Below, one piece after another: positions 1 to 10,588 of a stretch of 41,696 nucleotides of DNA (its first letter is position 1; each line of letters begins with the position of its first letter). The notes beneath the pieces were generated by a model that worked only from the letters and a program-made list of their open reading frames with translations, was not told the DNA's origin and did no database searches. The stretch spans positions 1 through 41,696 of the forward strand of contig RMBW01000172.1 of the NCBI GenBank assembly GCA_004009845.1, in the 5' to 3' direction. Source of the DNA: Davidsoniella eucalypti (taxonomy: Eukaryota; Ascomycota; Sordariomycetes; Microascales; Ceratocystidaceae). A program made the position numbers and the translations under genes.

Positions 1-866
1 GTGTCAACGGCCGGTAGCATCTCGGACTCGCTCTTCTTGACTTTTGTGGACGGCCACCTGTACACGAAAAACAAAAAGGATTGCCACTCTTTTTGTCGTA
101 TTCTGCCGAAAGTGCCTTTTGGTTCTCTCAAGTCTTAATAACTTTCAACTTCAAATTCTCAATGCGCTCCTTCACGCGCTTGATATCTTGCTCGTAAATG
201 GCATTTTTGTGCTTCTGAAGTAACATCCCGTTGTAAATCAGCCTGCTGGGACATTTACAAAGCCATTGATCGGCAATGAAGAGCCATTACTTTGAACTCT
301 CATTACTAAGTAGATTCTGCAGCCCAAAGTGTGCTTTGGTATTCTTTGAGGAAGATAGTACGATAGAAATGAAAAATAAAACGGCGATGCTGGATTCCGT
401 TAGAACAACATTGAAAACAAAGGAAGAATTTTTGGTGTTTGGGAAGACAAAACTGCAGGCTGAATATTTATTCTGTATAGTCAGCTCCCAAATGGGCAAC
501 TTCCATATTCAGATAGATACAAGCAACTAGGATAGAATAAACGTAGTAAAAGAAAGACAAAAAAACGCGCAATTACTCAAAAGAACATGAGAAAAGTATC
601 GCTGGTACCACACAAATTAGCCCAACTTCTGCTAGGCATCAACTACAACAATCAGTAAACTATGTTAATAGATAAAGCGCTAACTATTTATGTATGATAT
701 ATACTTCTATTGAAGCGATGAATGAGAGAGTCTTGCAATATGATTATGACTAGAATGCAACCCCAAGCCATAGGCAGCAACCTGTCCTTGGTGTCATTAT
801 CCATCTCACGTGACTCGTCATGTGACGGTATATCAGCTGCTATAAGGGTTGCCAAATCTGTGTTTG
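1..866. other. AT-rich non-coding stretch
   Basis: No gene can be supported here. Open frames are short, overlap on both strands and lack recognisable domains. A lysine-rich, coiled-coil-like frame of about 50 codons runs on the minus strand between roughly 137 and 290. It has no start codon context or family match that I can name, so it is not called. Confidence 0.5.
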
Positions 867-936
867 TACTACAAGTTTTTATTTTTAATTCATTAATCTT
901 ATGGAGCTATAGAGCTATGCAGATATACTACAAGTT
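867..936 (-). mobile_element. Tail-only LINE-type micro-insertion with target-site duplication
   Basis: A 48-bp insert (878-925) is flanked by a perfect 11-bp direct repeat, TACTACAAGTT, at 867-877 and 926-936. On the minus strand the insert reads as the last 30 or so bases of the LINE 3' end seen at 30287-30341, followed by an A-rich tail. It contains the outer stem, the AGCT/AGCT inner stem with loop CTAT, and the AATGAATT element before the A run. Nothing else is present, so this is either an extreme 5' truncation or a retroposon made only of the tail. The target-site duplication supports a genuine insertion event by target-primed reverse transcription. Confidence 0.8.
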
Positions 937-3784
937 GTTAATATTTCAGTGAATAAAGGCTATATTATTATCATAAGTCAAGAGGTAAACTCATTAGTGC
1001 TGGTAGATTTCAACTGAATGTAAAGATATTCCAATTGTATCACTGTGGTTGGAGATCATCATCGAGATTCACGATGTCATTTACATGGAATAATTAGTAT
1101 GTTTAGTACATATTCAAGTGCTGAGAAAGCTAGTGGCTGTTAGAGATACAATGACAAAGGGTATATTAGCGAAGCTGGTGGAGTTGATGAATCAAGGAAT
1201 AGCTTTAGCATAAGACGATGATATATATATTTGGTTTTAGGTTCATAGCATAGTAGATGAAGATTCAAGTAAAAACACAATAAGAAATATACACAGGGCT
1301 AAGTGGGTGAATGAATACATGATTAAGTATATGTTCGCTACACTATCACTATTAAGCATGAATGGCTTTAACGGAATGAAATAGCCAATGAATTGTAAAT
1401 TCATGATGATTCATATTAACAAAGACATCACATACGTAACAATAGTACAAGGCGAAATAAAACAATACAGCTAATGTATAATACAGGTGAAGAGTATTAA
1501 TAGTATACAAGATGGAAGTTTTTAAATGAAGAAAAAGTCTGTTATTTAATTATAGAAAATGAAGGTAGTAGAATTATATTTTAATTCCGTAGTCATATTA
1601 GCAACTAGATGAGGGTTGTAGTTCGATAAGCGAGTTCGGAAAATAGGATATTATTGGAAGGGTTAGAAGGGTTACTGAGATGTGGAAATATAAACAAATG
1701 ATTAAAAACTCAAAACAAGGAAAACGATTACTGGTTAACAGAAATAGCTTTTGTGTAAGATATAAACAGTGTATGCTAGGGGCTAATTAAATTATAATGA
1801 GAACTTGGGAGTGTAAATTCATATAATGTCGTAAAGTAGATCTGAACTTTCGTGTAGATTGAAATGAGCATTTAATGGAAATGAAGTCACTAGATTTTAC
1901 TAATAACTTGAAGGTTGTTTAACAATTCAACTACAATTATAGCTTGTATTAACAAGACTTCATTGGGTAAAGAGATATCTGTTTGTAGTAATTCTAGAAG
2001 AATAGCATGTGGGAAAATGGAGAAGGGGATGTGGTATAAGTTGAAATATGACAGAAAGATTTCAATATATAGGTAAAGTTTCACATTTACTTCTGTAAAA
2101 CTAGTAGCATAATGATTAGTGATTTCTAGTAACGAGATTGTAAGTCACATAAGATCGAAAGCTAAGTAATAGAACAATGTATTGTATATAAAACAATGAA
2201 TGCAAGATAATAAGCCTTAGTATGGTAGATGTGCCCTACATGTATGTTTAGGGTTAGATAGAACAAAGGAGTGATTTTGTTGGAATACGTTCTTGTCATA
2301 ACTCACTGGTTACTTTGTAAAATTGACCACAATAAACTAAGGATTATGGTGATCTTTTTACACGCTTGATTACTAGTATTGCAACATCAGCCTTGAGATT
2401 TGAGATTCTTTTCTCGAAATAGATGTAACACAATAAGCTCTGGTTTGAGCTATCAAAAAGACGCCTTCCTGATCGGACTGATTGAGTGACGTTTTGTGAG
2501 TAAGCAAGAAAGAAGAAGTTCGTTTGCCTTGAAGTTTGTTTTACCAAAATCTGGGGTGAGAGAAAGGGACGAGAAAAAGGAAGACAAGTTCAATTCATCC
2601 TATGAATCCTTGTGTCTTTGGTAAAATCTTGCATCAAAGGATATCAAGGATAAGGGAAAACTACAACCAAATAAGTATGTGTCGCTGTTCTCGCAATCAT
2701 ATGCACCTATGGCGTCATAGAAATAACGAGTGCTATATTCTATACTGCAGGGCAACTCTAGCTGTAAATTACTTGGGATATGGCCGGACTTCAAAAGCCT
2801 GCCAAAAAAGCCTGCCAATAAGCGAGTTAACCCAGGGAATTGAACAAGGATGAAATCTAGATTTGATCTGCAGCAAACATGTGGGACAGCCAAGACGAAG
2901 AGAAAGAGAAGCCCAGGCTAAGATAAAATCCGAGGTATTATAGAGGTATGTGGCATGTACTTAATCGAGGCGATAAAATTTAATCTCGAAAAGAGTGAAA
3001 TATCGCATACGTAGTTTTTAGGCTGCTTTGGGATATCTTCTTCAATAGCCCAGAGAATTCACCACAAATACGTGAACGGATTTAGCCATTGTAAACTCAA
3101 AGCTGTCTTTTTTCTTTTTCTTTTTTTTCTTTTTTGCCAGATGCGTGGTTTTCAGTTCACACGGGGCAATTTTATGGGCTTGTTTGCTTGCATGGATTTT
3201 CCGACTTTGGTAATCATATTTGTAGTCAAGAATGTACAGTTATATTTGGCCGGCTCAGCGACTATGAAGACGAGATAAGCTGTGCTAGGCCTAGTTGAGC
3301 CGCTATAGCAGCTAGCTCAGCACTACAATTGGAGGTTGATTGTGGGGCACGCTAAAGTAACCATGCTGGCCTTCTTATAGGGCGACAGAGAGCCTTATAG
3401 CGGAAACGGTGTCATAATTATACGCCTACACAAACACATTATACAATAAATTCACCACTATAAAACTTTCTCCTCGATTGTGATGACAGGCCCCGCAAAA
3501 TCACTTGTGCACAAGAGTTAATTTAGTGTCGCTAATTGGTTAGTCGGACCTAATCCCTATAAAAAAAAAAGATTAAAAAAAAGCAAGGACAGGCTTAACA
3601 TTGGCCAATAGTAGTAGAAGCCGGAGAGAAATCAGAAGCAAAAGGTACGAGTAGAAAAACAGGAGCAGAAGCAGAAGCACTGATGCCAATGCTTGAAATT
3701 GCCCCTCGAGGAATATGCAGCATCTTTGACACATTTTGCCGTTGTTGAAGCTTCGTTACATACACGCATACAGCTGATAGCACA
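937..3784. other. Long AT-rich gene-free stretch
   Basis: About 2.8 kb with very high A+T, especially 950-2350, where frequent TA steps break every frame. No domain-bearing ORF, tRNA or LTR end pair was recognised. Pyrimidine runs occur near 3108-3135 and A runs near 3559-3583. It resembles an AT-rich fungal isochore. Old repeat DNA decayed by RIP is possible, but I could not match it to any repeat in the window. Confidence 0.45.
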
Positions 3785-4224
3785 AGTCTTGACTTCAGCT
3801 GACAAGAAAGAAGCCCGCGTTAATCTGTGATTATATTGCCTACTTTTGCCGCTCTAGTCTGCTCGCAGCAGCATAGCAACTACATAGTACACACCTTTCT
3901 TGGCACCTAGAAGTTAGAGGAATTGGAAGTTATAGGACTTTCTTTATAGCCACCCAACAATATCGTGTTCTATAAAGAGCGTAGCATATCCACTCCCAAA
4001 ACTCAGATTCACCTGTCTTGACTCTCCATCTACAACAACCTCGTCTTTCTCAATCAGTATTTCCCTTCATATTCCTTACTTTGTGCTTCTCTGCCTCTTT
4101 CTCCAATAATCGAGTTGCCTCTATTATCGTTATCACATCTATATATCAGCTATCACCCTCGTCCTTCTCCTTGCCCACTTCTATAACAGATCAGGATCTT
4201 GCCTTGCCAATCACCATCTCCACC
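3785..4224 (+). promoter_or_regulatory. Presumed promoter and 5' leader of the permease gene
   Basis: The sequence upstream of the permease start has a TATA-like element (tctataaagag, about 3969-3980) followed by CT-rich blocks (about 4015-4190), which are common near transcription starts of filamentous fungal genes. No specific factor site was identified. Assignment rests on position and composition only. Confidence 0.35.
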
Positions 4225-6499
4225 ATGGTTCGTGACGTCGGGTCCCTTCCGGGCAAATTGATGGCGGCCGCCGACGTAGCCGATTCCGAGAAAAGGGGAT
4301 CGATGACCTTCTTCAGCTCGTCGTCAACCGACTCGCCCGTTGTCCTCACTGACAACGAGAGCTCGAACCAGGACCATACGCACCGCAAGCTGAGGTCTCG
4401 CCATATCCAGTTGATTGGTAAGTGTTTTCCACTTCTATTGTCCCCCCTAGCAGCTCTTCCCTCTTGTCAATACGCCCTTCCAACAGATCTACCATCCCCA
4501 CCCTTTCTCTGCAGTCTTCCATTGTTCTTCTTGCCTTTTTCCCTGTAGCACAGCCATTACCCCACGGTCGATCTTCCATATCGCTTCCATTCCCATGGAA
4601 TATCCGCTGTGTCCCTCAAAGCAACCTCCCGCCCTATATTACTAGATTGATTGACTAACATGCTTCTTCTCATGCAGGCATTGGTGGTACCATTGGAACC
4701 GCCCTCTACGTAAGTATAAGTAACGGGTTGCTAATAGCCAGCTAGCCACACGGCTAGATGGTTACATATGTCCTTTGATGTTCCTTCTGCCCTGTCCGAC
4801 ATATCGTTGTAGCCTACCAGTTCGCTTACCATTTTGTCTGTCATCTTATAGGTTCAAATAGGCAAAGGTCTCATTGCGGGTGGCCCCGCCTCCCTCTTGA
4901 TTGCCTTTTCAATCTGGTGTACTATTATCCTTGCAGTCACCACTTCCATGGCTGAGATGGTCACATACCTGCCCATCTCATCGCCTTTCATCACGTTTGC
5001 CGGTCGCTACATTGATGAGGCCTTTGGTTTTGCTGCTGGTTGGAACTTCTTCATCTTCGAAGCTGCCATGGTTCCGTTTGAAATCGTCGCCTGCAATGTC
5101 ATCATCCAGTATTGGACTGAAGCCATTCCTACTGGAGTGATTATTGCCATCATCGTCGTTCTCTATGGAGTCATCAACCTCCTGGCTGTCAAGTGGTATG
5201 GTGAAGTCGAATTCTGGGCCGCCCTGGGTAAGATGATTTTGATCATTGCTCTCATCATCTTCACCTTCATCGTCATGCTGGGTGGAAATCCTCTTGGTGA
5301 TCGGTTCGGTTTCCGCTACTGGAAAGATCCTGGTGCCTTCACCACGATATACTACCCAGGCAAGTTGGGGTACTTCCTTGGTTTCATGCAGTGCCTGATT
5401 CAGGCCTCTTTCATCATTGCTGGTCCCGACTACGTTTCCATGGCAGCTGGAGAGACGATCAACCCTCGTCAAGTCTTGCCCAAGGCCTACAACGCCGTCT
5501 TCTATCGTCTAACTGTCTTCTTCATCCTGGGTGCACTGTGTGTTGGAATCCTACTTCCCTACGACGATCAGACCCTTATTGATGCGTTCCTCAACGACAA
5601 GCCAGGTGCCGCGGCTTCCCCGTAAGTTCTTCCAAGTCTCTATCGAATTAGATTAGGCTCTCTTGTATTTTACTAACACATACCAATAGCTATGTCGTTG
5701 CCATGGCTCGCCTCAAGATTGGAGTTCTGCCCCACATCATCAACGCACTTGTGCTCACAGCTGCGTTCGTAAGTTCCACCTCTCTATAGATGTCACACAC
5801 ATGTCATATCCCTTGTCTTCTCTCCATTTTTTTTTTATCTCTTCAAAATATAGTCAACTAACCACATTCATTTCACAGAGTGCCGGAAACAGTTACGTAT
5901 ACTGTGCTTCCCGTTCTCTTCTTGGTCTAGCTCTAGAAAGAAAGGCGCCGCGCTTCTTCGTCACTTGCAACAAAGACGGAGTGCCATACTACTGTACTGC
6001 TGCCGTTTTGGCTGTTGCTTTCCTGAGTTTCCTTCAGCTCAGCTCTAGCTCGGCCAAGGTCCTTACATGGTTTGTGTCTCTGGTCACTGCGTCGCAGCTG
6101 ATGAACTTTGCAGTGATGAGCGCGGCATACCTCGCCTTTTTTTACGCCTGCAAGACGCAGGGTGTCGACCGGAATACCCTACCGTACACCAGTGCTTTCC
6201 AGCCCTTTGCCGCCTGGTACTCCCTGGTCGGTACGATCATCATGACGTTTGTTGGTGGCTACGCCGTCTTTCTCCCCGGTCACTGGAGTGTCACGACGTT
6301 TCTGTTTTCGTACACCATGGTCGGTGTCTTCCCGGTCATGTTCATCGTGTACAAAATCGTCAAGCGGACAACTTGGCGCCGCCCAGAGGAAGTCGATCTG
6401 TTCACTGGTGTTCGGGAAATCGAGGAATACGAGAACAGTTATGTTCCGGAGACAAACCTTGGCCTCTACGATCGTGTGCTTGATCGCATATTCGGGTAA
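4225..6499 (+). CDS. Amino-acid permease, fungal YAT/APC family, five exons
   Basis: Predicted plasma-membrane transporter that imports amino acids by proton symport; the family role is established but the substrate is not readable from sequence. Exons: 4225-4417, 4678-4709, 4852-5621, 5690-5768 and 5879-6499, joining in frame to 564 aa, the usual family length. All introns begin GTAAG, end AG and contain CTAAC-like branch sites (for example actaac at 4655 and tactaac at 5671). The start sits in a strong context, caccATGG. A hydrophilic N-terminus of about 60 residues is followed by RSRHIQLIGIGGTIGTALY, the typical first transmembrane segment with its glycine-rich substrate motif. About 12 hydrophobic segments follow, with GWNFFIFEAA and a charged C-terminal tail. 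It resembles Dip5-like or general amino-acid permeases of filamentous fungi. It is the only apparently intact host gene in the window. Confidence 0.9.
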
Positions 6500-6803
6500 T
6501 GGTGGAAGGTGTTCACTGGCGTTCGGGAAATCGAGTATGTTCGGGTGATGATGGAAGGTGATGGCTGTTTTGTTGTTAGACGAGTACATATTTAGGATTG
6601 GTCTGTATCTTTCTATACAGCATAAGTATATTAAATACTTTGTTGTGGCATGCCTTACGGCTCACGTTTGTTTTTTTGGGATCCGATTTGGATTCAGTTT
6701 GCTTCATGGACTTTGTTTTTATTGCTACATTCAGATGATTGTTGGAACAAAATGTCCTACTAAATGATGTCTCTTTTGTGGGATTATAAATTCCTTTATA
6801 TAA
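6500..6803 (+). other. 3' flank of the permease gene with a decayed duplicate of its last codons
   Basis: Just after the stop codon, about 6508-6568 repeats pieces of the end of the coding sequence. The stretch gttcactggcgttcgggaaa at 6510 matches gttcactggtgttcgggaaa at 6400. The stretch ttcgggtgatgatggaaggt matches the stop-codon region ttcgggtaatggtggaaggt. This looks like a small tandem duplication that now lies in the 3' UTR. The remainder is AT-rich with no gene. Confidence 0.6.
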
Positions 6804-7304
6804 ATAAAAAAAATCTTAAAACCGAAGTCAAAAACAGGCACTAATAAACAGACTTCAATTCTGATCGAAGAAGAGGAGGGAGGAAACGCCCATATAATTG
6901 GAGCCGACGTCACCCGTGACTCTCAAGTCTTGGCTAACTATCTGGCAATGTTACACCTGTCGACTGGAATTATGTGGGTGATTAAGCCTCAGGCCAACCC
7001 TGCTGCAGGACCTGTTATCTTTGCTCGTGTCAAGAAACAGCCTCTTGGAATGGTGGTGTCAATGTCTCCCAGCGCCAAAAAACTCACGATAGTAGAAAAG
7101 CTTCTCGAGCCGTGGGGGGCGCAGTTACTCTTTCAAAATCAAAACATATGCCTACCACTTCTGCAGGAAGAAGCATTTTTGAGCCAAGTTTTTAATGAAA
7201 AGGAGCGGGTTAGTCCTGCTTTAAAAACGACTTTGATAGAACAGAAAGTTAGTCAACGGGGTTTGCGGGTTTTCGTACTGGTGCTGTGTCAGGAACGAAT
7301 CTAG
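6804..7304 (+). pseudogene. Fragment resembling a fungal Zn2Cys6 transcription factor (middle domain start)
   Basis: One open frame of 167 codons has no convincing ATG near its start. The block from GADVTRDSQVLANYL through EKLLEPWG to a segment reading like a fungal-specific transcription factor domain (LPLLQEEAFL, then KERVSPAL) resembles the linker and first helices of the PF04082-type domain. No Zn2Cys6 cluster is visible upstream and the rest of the domain is missing downstream, so this is probably a gene relic. Domain assignment is from memory of the family pattern. Another hypothetical protein cannot be excluded. Confidence 0.45.
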
Positions 7305-7583
7305 CATATGACTGAGAACAAGGACCTGCTAAAGTTGTTTGTGTCACAGTAGTAGTTTCTTCTTCCTATCCCCCCACTCTACCCCCGGCACTACTAGTTT
7401 GTTTACGGTAGATGTAAAAACGAGACAGCGATCACTCTATACGCAGGATCAAACTCCAATTCAAGGAAGGAGACTAACAATAGTTTGACTAACTACATTA
7501 TAGAATTACATTTTTTACACTCCCGATTCTTGACGTTGGACGAGCTATCGGGAGCTTCACTAGAGTTCTATTTGCACCCCTGA

Positions 7584-8051
7584 CTAGTATCGAGCAGCCG
7601 ACCACCAGGCAAGACTTGGCCAGTGGAAGCCATCATCTGTTCAGAACCACCTAAAGACAAACTCCGAAGTCATATTCAGATACTAGAAAACATATTCCGG
7701 CTGTCGTTCGAAATCTATGTTCTTCGCGCACTACATTGCCGTGAACTTCCATCCAGCCAAGAAAACCCCGACCTTAAGCTGAGTGGGAATATTGTCCGAA
7801 TACGAGAGCTGCTCAGTCAGTTAGATCTCGAGGCGCCGGGAAGCCATACAGTAGTATGGCCGCTAGTTATTGCCGCAGCGGAGGCGCAAAAGGCCGAAAA
7901 TCGGGAATACTCTATGAGCATTCTCAAGCTCATTGGAGATGCAACAGGGTACCAGAATGTATGCTGTGGGATCAAAGCTTTACCAAGACTTTGGCTGGAT
8001 AGGGAACGGTGGACGTCGAACTTACATTTGGTTGGCACGGTCATCATGTAG
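7584..8051 (+). pseudogene. C-terminal piece of a fungal-specific transcription factor (PF11951-like)
   Basis: The frame is open from 7584 and ends at 8051. It carries LSFEIYVLRALHC and HTVVWPLVIAAAEA, then a segment ending ALPRLWLDRERW, the pattern usually found at the C-terminus of the Fungal_trans_2 domain in Zn2Cys6 regulators. There is no upstream ATG, DNA-binding domain or first half of the regulatory domain on this strand. The missing central part appears 170 bp away on the opposite strand (8217-8525), suggesting that an inversion broke the gene. It is unlikely to make a working regulator. Confidence 0.5.
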
Positions 8052-8216
8052 ATGCTGTGGATCGTGTATTCGTCAATAAGACAAATTGTTTGTTTTCGTT
8101 ATAAAGCTTGGCATATCAAACTACCGAAGTGATCGACATGCTCGCTTACCGGGCATCTGTGATATATAGGTGGGGAAGTCCGCATCATTGTAAAACAAAA
8201 CATGGTGTATAACCTT

Positions 8217-8525
8217 CTATGTAGAAATGTCATGTCTATGCCCAGTCACTAGATCACCCACAAGCAATAGCAACAGAATGGTCCAGCTGGACACGTTCAT
8301 AAGCGGGTTTTCCACTGAATTTTGGCGCACGGTTCTTATGATTTCGTCCTGGCTCTTTTCCGCTGGCTTTCGAAGTTCCGGTCGTGCAGATGAGAGGTGA
8401 AAGGCAGCAACGATGCACACAGCACGCCGGACCATCAGGTCGTGATAAGCCAGAGGAAGAATTTCAAATCGATAGCCATTGGCCTCGTCATCATACATGA
8501 CCATAACTAGCAACACATAGTTTGA
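8217..8525 (-). pseudogene. Central piece of a fungal-specific transcription factor (PF11951-like), inverted relative to its C-terminus
   Basis: The minus-strand frame includes VRRAVCIVAAFHLSSARPEL and, later, NVSSWTILLLLLVGDLVTG. This is the order seen in the middle of Fungal_trans_2 regulators, where a helix of the form AVxxVAAxHL is followed by a TxLLLLVxxxVTG segment. The expected continuation is absent on this strand but present on the plus strand at 7584-8051. Upstream on the minus strand (8526-8555) GTAAGT, CTAAC and TAG signals sit close together, a possible remnant of an intron but too short to be convincing. I infer the two pieces belonged to one gene. Confidence 0.5.
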
Positions 8526-9000
8526 AACTACAAACCATTAGTTAGATAGTACTTACAAAATAAATTTCAAAGAATGAATAATTTATCGTAGTGATCTTTG
8601 AGCAAGCTCAACATATAAAAAGGAATTACCAACTGAAGAGAAACAAAACTGTCTCAAACATTCATGCCATGATGATTCACAAAGTAAATAGAAGTTTTGA
8701 TTGGTTTTACAGAGAGATTAGGCTATCAGTTAAATGTCATTATTTATCAAAGGCTAACATAGTATTGGCCAACAAAATCAGATTATCAGATTATCTAGAT
8801 TTGGCACGCATCTCTTAACTTCTTAATTGTTGGCCTTTCACAGCACTGAGAAACTCCGTCTCGCCAAAGGAAGTAAAGATAACTATATATTACATTTCTT
8901 GTAACTAGTTAGTCAACCAGAGAAAAAAGCGAAGTAATCCTTGTCCACCTAAATTCGTTGATCTAAATGAACTTCGTTTACTAACTTGGGCAGATACTGC
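8526..9000. other. AT-rich non-coding stretch
   Basis: No supported gene. A 75-codon frame at 8591-8818 has biased AT-driven composition and no recognisable domain. The region may hold decayed 5' parts of the broken transcription-factor gene, but I could not recognise any. Confidence 0.4.
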
Positions 9001-9081
9001 AAGACCAAGTTTTTAAGGGTTTTTTTTTTTAATTCATTTATCTTATGGGGCTATAGAGCTATGAAGATAAGACCAAGTTTT
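9001..9081 (-). mobile_element. Tail-only LINE-type micro-insertion with target-site duplication
   Basis: A 55-bp insert (9014-9068) lies between perfect 13-bp direct repeats AAGACCAAGTTTT at 9001-9013 and 9069-9081. The insert is the LINE-tail motif in minus orientation, with a pure T run of 12 (an A tail on the minus strand) followed by the stem-loop region. The loop is CTAT, as in the other short copies. One stem base differs (ggggct for ggagct). Together with 878-925 and 16108-16165 it is direct evidence for independent insertions of the tail alone. Confidence 0.8.
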
Positions 9082-10173
9082 AATCTAACGTAAAGTTGTA
9101 TTATCCCAAAAAGAGAATTGAGACTTATACACAACAATATAAGCAGGGAAAAGTCCGACACTAAAGCCTCGAATTAAGTAGACATAGTTAACTTCGAGCT
9201 TCCACATCGCAAATATGACGATATCGTTTCCTACGAACTAGGTCTGTTTTGTTGACTCTGGCATCTCATTACATATATGTCCCCTAAGCACCAAAAATGC
9301 CCTCAAGCCTTATTTCATTGGCTACTATTGAGGTATTAGGACTTTGGCAGAAAACGAAAATTAGAAGTCGAAGATTATAGAGAATTAGTAATCAAGACAG
9401 ATGCCTGAGTAATGCTCAGCCTTGAGAAGCCGCCTATGTTCCAAGTTTAGAACATAAATAACTCACCATCTCTAGAACTGTATAGTAGTCGTGAAGCGGT
9501 AGTTAAGAAAAATGTGATAACAAGCCTGCTATAAGAGATTCTAGTAGGATTACATAAATGATCCAATTCATCTACCGAGCACAATCTTGACAAACAACTT
9601 CTCGAGAAGGCCCAAGTAATAATGGCCACAGCTCCAAGCAGTCAGTGACTAGCCGGACTAGTTTCATAATAATGGCCACAGCTCCAAGCAGTCAGTGACT
9701 AGCCGGACTAGTTTCATCTGTGTACTTTCTTTTCTGGCACTGTGGATTCCGACAGGAATTTCTTGAGTTTAGTTTTGGCAAGTCCGGAAGGTCTCTCTAG
9801 GCATATATATCTCAACATATGGTTTTAAGGGTGGCCTCCTCGAAATCTACTTGAAGATTGGTCCCTGCTACTTTCCATGGGGAAAATCCATTAAGTTAGT
9901 TGGTCAACTTCAAATATTGATCTGTAACAGGAATTGATGCAGTGTCAATATACATTTGCTCAGAACAATACTGTGAGATGATATAGGTGATGAAAGGGTA
10001 GTTCTAGTGTCTAGTCCCGCTGCCTGGGGATGAGAATTCTCTGTGCCTCTGAAGATGGTTACACTCATTGACCGAAGAAAAATTGTCAAGAAGGTAGATA
10101 CAAAGATACAACTTGCAACAATGGGCATTGGGGTCTTGCAGAAAGGGTATTTTTGTCACAATTGTGCATAATC
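9082..10173. other. AT-rich intergenic stretch left of element A
   Basis: No gene is supported. It contains the 50-bp tandem repeat listed separately and otherwise only short shadow frames. Its right end abuts an inverted fragment of the element A LTR. Confidence 0.4.
9618..9717. repeat. Two perfect copies of a 50-bp tandem repeat
   Basis: The sequence aatggccacagctccaagca starts at 9621 and again at 9671, and the identity runs through the whole 50-bp period. This is a simple tandem duplication with no obvious gene nearby. Perfect identity suggests it is recent. Confidence 0.9.
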
Positions 10174-10196
10174 TGACACGAACTAGGTGAGGCAGT
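10174..10196 (-). repeat. Inverted copy of the element A LTR 3' end
   Basis: These 23 bases are the exact reverse complement of the last 23 bases of the LTR at 10354-10376. They lie 2 bp before that LTR begins, so element A has a short inverted repeat around its LTR. The simplest reading is insertion of A into an older, oppositely oriented LTR of the same family. A fold-back by-product of self-primed reverse transcription is an alternative. Confidence 0.75.
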
Positions 10197-10198
10197 AA

Positions 10199-10376
10199 TG
10201 TCACGGGCTAAGGCCCAGTTGGTATTTGTCTAGGTATTTACCTAGTCAGATAAACGGCTATAAATAGGGACCTATTCCCGCCGTATTCCAACAGATATTA
10301 GCCTTTCTCCTTCATCGGTATCAATCGAAGTCCTTTCTACTAGATTGCTTGCCACTGCCTCACCTAGTTCGTGTCA
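10199..10376 (+). repeat. Element A 5' LTR (178 bp)
   Basis: The repeat begins TGTCACGG and ends GTGTCA. It has a TATAAATA box at 10259-10266 and the candidate transcript start atcggtatcaa at 10314-10324. An inverted, diverged relative of 180 bp occurs at 41279-41458. The LTR boundaries are set by that relative and by the TG...CA ends. Confidence 0.85.
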
Positions 10377-10389
10377 TTTTGATACCGAT
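10314..10389 (+). promoter_or_regulatory. Self-primer (10314-10324) and matching primer-binding site (10379-10389)
   Basis: The 11 bases atcggtatcaa inside the LTR are the exact reverse complement of ttgataccgat, which starts 2 bp after the LTR; pairing stops at exactly 11 bp on both sides. In Tf1-type elements the first 11 nt of the mRNA fold back onto such a site and prime reverse transcription in place of a tRNA. The same arrangement with different bases is found in element B. Confidence 0.85.
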
Positions 10390-10588
10390 CTACAGCGTTT
10401 ACTTATTACTTTACTATCCAGTGCAGCGTCCATACCTCACTTGACCCTTTTTATCTTTACTATCTAGTGCAGCGTCCATACCTCACTCAACCTTTTATCA
10501 TATTTTCAGTGCAGCGTCCTCACCTCACTTGACACTTTATCCATAAATTAACGCGACGTTTCTTCCGCACTTATCCAATTTCTGCACC
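10377..10588 (+). other. Element A leader with three direct repeats
   Basis: The motif gtgcagcgtcc occurs at 10421, 10467 and 10509, each followed by a related cctcact segment; the spacing is 46 and 42 bp. There is no ATG between the inferred transcript start and 10589. The repeats could act in packaging or ribosome handling. That is inference only. Confidence 0.6.

Noticed and set aside
137..290. Minus-strand lysine-rich open frame of about 50 codons
   Set aside because: No start, no recognised domain, AT-rich surroundings; could be the end of a gene but nothing supports it.
937..2350. RIP-mutated retroelement
   Set aside because: Composition fits, but no stretch could be aligned with any local element, so identity cannot be claimed.
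4018..4224. Upstream extension of the permease reading frame
   Set aside because: The frame is open upstream, but the in-frame start at 4225 has the best context and the added residues are unlike permease N-termini; the stretch is CT-rich leader.
4978..5472. 164-codon minus-strand frame opposite the permease
   Set aside because: Shadow of the conserved transporter exon on the other strand.
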